Assembly (NCBI GenBank): GCA_032719365.1
Contig: CM064873.1
Coordinates: 72,001-136,000 of the forward strand
Source of the DNA: Prinsepia uniflora
Lineage: Eukaryota; Streptophyta; Magnoliopsida; Rosales; Rosaceae
DNA: 64,000 nucleotides
Direction of reading: 5' to 3'
This document shows, in pieces, positions 62,895 to 64,000 of this stretch; positions within the stretch are counted from its first letter, which is position 1, and each line of letters begins with the position of its first letter. Made by a program: the position numbers and the translations under genes. The notes below the pieces were generated by a model. That model had not been told where the DNA came from and did not search any database. It worked only from the letters and a program-made list of their open reading frames with translations.

Positions 62895-62992
62895 AGTTGG
62901 AGTTTCGAGAACGAAACTAAATTAAGGAGGGAAGAACGGTTGGACTTAGGTCGGTTGGAATTTCGAGGATGAAATTAATTAAGGAGGGAAGG
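62895..62992 (+). repeat. Duplicated polypurine-tract region of LARD-2
   Basis: Two copies of TTTCGAGRAYGAAA...TTAAGGAGGGAAG lie at 62895-62934 and 62955-62992. Only the second abuts the LTR. Confidence 0.8.
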
Positions 62993-64000
62993 TTGTAACG
63001 ACCCGTCCCAAATTCTTAGATTAGATTAGTGACTAATCACGATTAGTGAGGTTAATCCGTGATTATTTAGGTGAAATCGGACGAACGATGCAAAATGACC
63101 GTTTTGCCCCTAGCATGGGTAAAACATTGACTTTTCATTCGGACGGTCAAATGGACTTTGACTGATAACCGTGACGTAGTTTAGGACGTCACGAGTTCAT
63201 AGACAGGTGGCACGTTCAATTCCGACGTTCGAGGAAGAAGTTATGACGTTCGGAAGTTTAGGGGCATTTTGGTAATTCTGGTTAAAAGGAGTCAAATGTT
63301 GACTTTTTGACCAAGAGGTCCAATGGCCGAGGGCCGAGGACCGTTACATAGATTGGGACGATACGAATCCATAAACAGGCGGCATGCTGAAATCGGATTT
63401 CAAATGGGGAAGTTATAGGTCACGGAAGTTCGGTTTCACTATGCACGTACTTCGAGACGGTGATGATTTGGCAAATTCTGATTGGCCAGATATTTTGAGT
63501 GGGTCCCATGGATGAGTGACAAGTCTCATTGGTCCAAACCCTTAAAATGTGGATCTAGTTTAATTAAATAATAATATTTGGATTATTTTATAATTAATCT
63601 ATCCTACAATTAATCCTAGCCCTCCATTCCAAATTCATCTTTAAATCCACACCATTCATCTAATCTATATCACTTCTCTCATCAGCCATCAAACATCATC
63701 ATCTTCATCAAACTTCATTTCTTCATTTCCTCACAAAAAAACCCGAACACCCCATATACCTCCAATTTCCTTCATTTTCTTTCTAACACACAAACACACT
63801 TCACCATCCTTCTTATGAGCTCGTGAGTGACCGTGTGAGGAGTGTGAGACGTTGAGGACCGAGAGGCTGGACGGTGGCTCACGGTGGAGAGAACCCGTGA
63901 GGTAAGAAAATATTCAAATTTTGAAACTTAGTTTTTATTGGTTTTTGTTCGATTCTAAGGATTGAGAAATATTTCTGGGGACCATAGGAAGCTAATAGGA

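Larger units (their letters stand above)
59748..64000 (+). mobile_element. LARD-2: internally deleted non-autonomous gypsy element, runs off window
   Basis: The 5' LTR starts at 59748 (TGTAACGACCCGTCCC) inside copia-C RNase H. The second LTR starts at 62994 and is cut by the window edge. The first LTR stops near 61290 and joins directly to sequence matching the LARD interior from about 25850 (CGTGTATTGG...), so the LTR end, primer site and first ~1.9 kb of the interior are missing. From there to 62993 it parallels 25860-27691, for example GATTGGCTTCCCTATGAAG. The LTRs differ at many positions, so it is older than the LARD at 21138. Confidence 0.88.

Overview
This window is nuclear DNA from a flowering plant, most likely a eudicot. 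The evidence is one intron-split plant gene with GT-AG splicing and TG...CA long terminal repeat (LTR) retrotransposons primed by initiator-Met tRNA. There are also plant-type Ty1/copia polyproteins, LINE remnants and hAT-type elements. No bacterial-style genes, rRNA genes or CRISPR arrays are present. The species cannot be named from the sequence alone.

The only host gene I can support is an ALKBH6-type 2-oxoglutarate/Fe(II) dioxygenase. It lies at 34915-39853 on the + strand with seven coding exons and 262 predicted residues, and its iron and 2-oxoglutarate ligands are intact. A second host-derived sequence is a ribosomal protein uL18 (RPL5) retropseudogene on the - strand. It has been split into an N-terminal half (14537-15078) and a C-terminal half (3544-3987) by nested transposons.

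Most of the rest is layered mobile DNA dominated by one family of long LTRs (2.8-3.1 kb). These begin TGTAACGACCC or TGTAACAACCC and end in TGTCA or TGACA. I attribute the family to the Ty3/gypsy Tekay-like chromoviruses, because the internal region just before the 3' LTR still reads NFEDEIL followed by a polypurine tract. Seven copies are solo LTRs with identical or near-identical 5-bp target duplications (55-2909, 4416-7228, 15719-18626, 41605-44408, 44862-47758, 50556-53699, 55547-58483). One is a complete non-autonomous element with almost identical LTRs (21138-30564, duplication GCTGA). One is an internally deleted relative running off the right edge (59748-64000). Two more are truncated LTR pieces.

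Left to right: 1-3353 holds a Tat/Ogre-like LTR split by a solo LTR. 3544-15078 is the RPL5 pseudogene, broken by copia-A (- strand), which carries gypsy LTRs in its 3' LTR and a TRIM (with a gypsy LTR fragment and a hAT-like MITE) in its 5' LTR. 15079-18727 is a LINE remnant split by a solo LTR. 19362-31282 is a probable old Tat-like LTR containing the complete non-autonomous gypsy element. 31690-33500 is a 5'-truncated copia-B. 34600-40030 is ALKBH6. 40490-48653 is a second LINE remnant split by a hAT-like element (8-bp duplication CTAATAAG), which holds two solo LTRs. 48749-64000 is copia-C, interrupted three times by the same gypsy LTR family.

The most interesting signals lie inside the gypsy LTRs. 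They include dense arrays of ACGT-core (bZIP-type) sites, a near-perfect 24-26 bp palindrome retained with a matched change in both arms, and a hairpin whose 7-bp stem is conserved while its loop changes. There is also a tandem duplication of a ~160-bp U3 module, and subfamily-specific minisatellites at an equivalent position.
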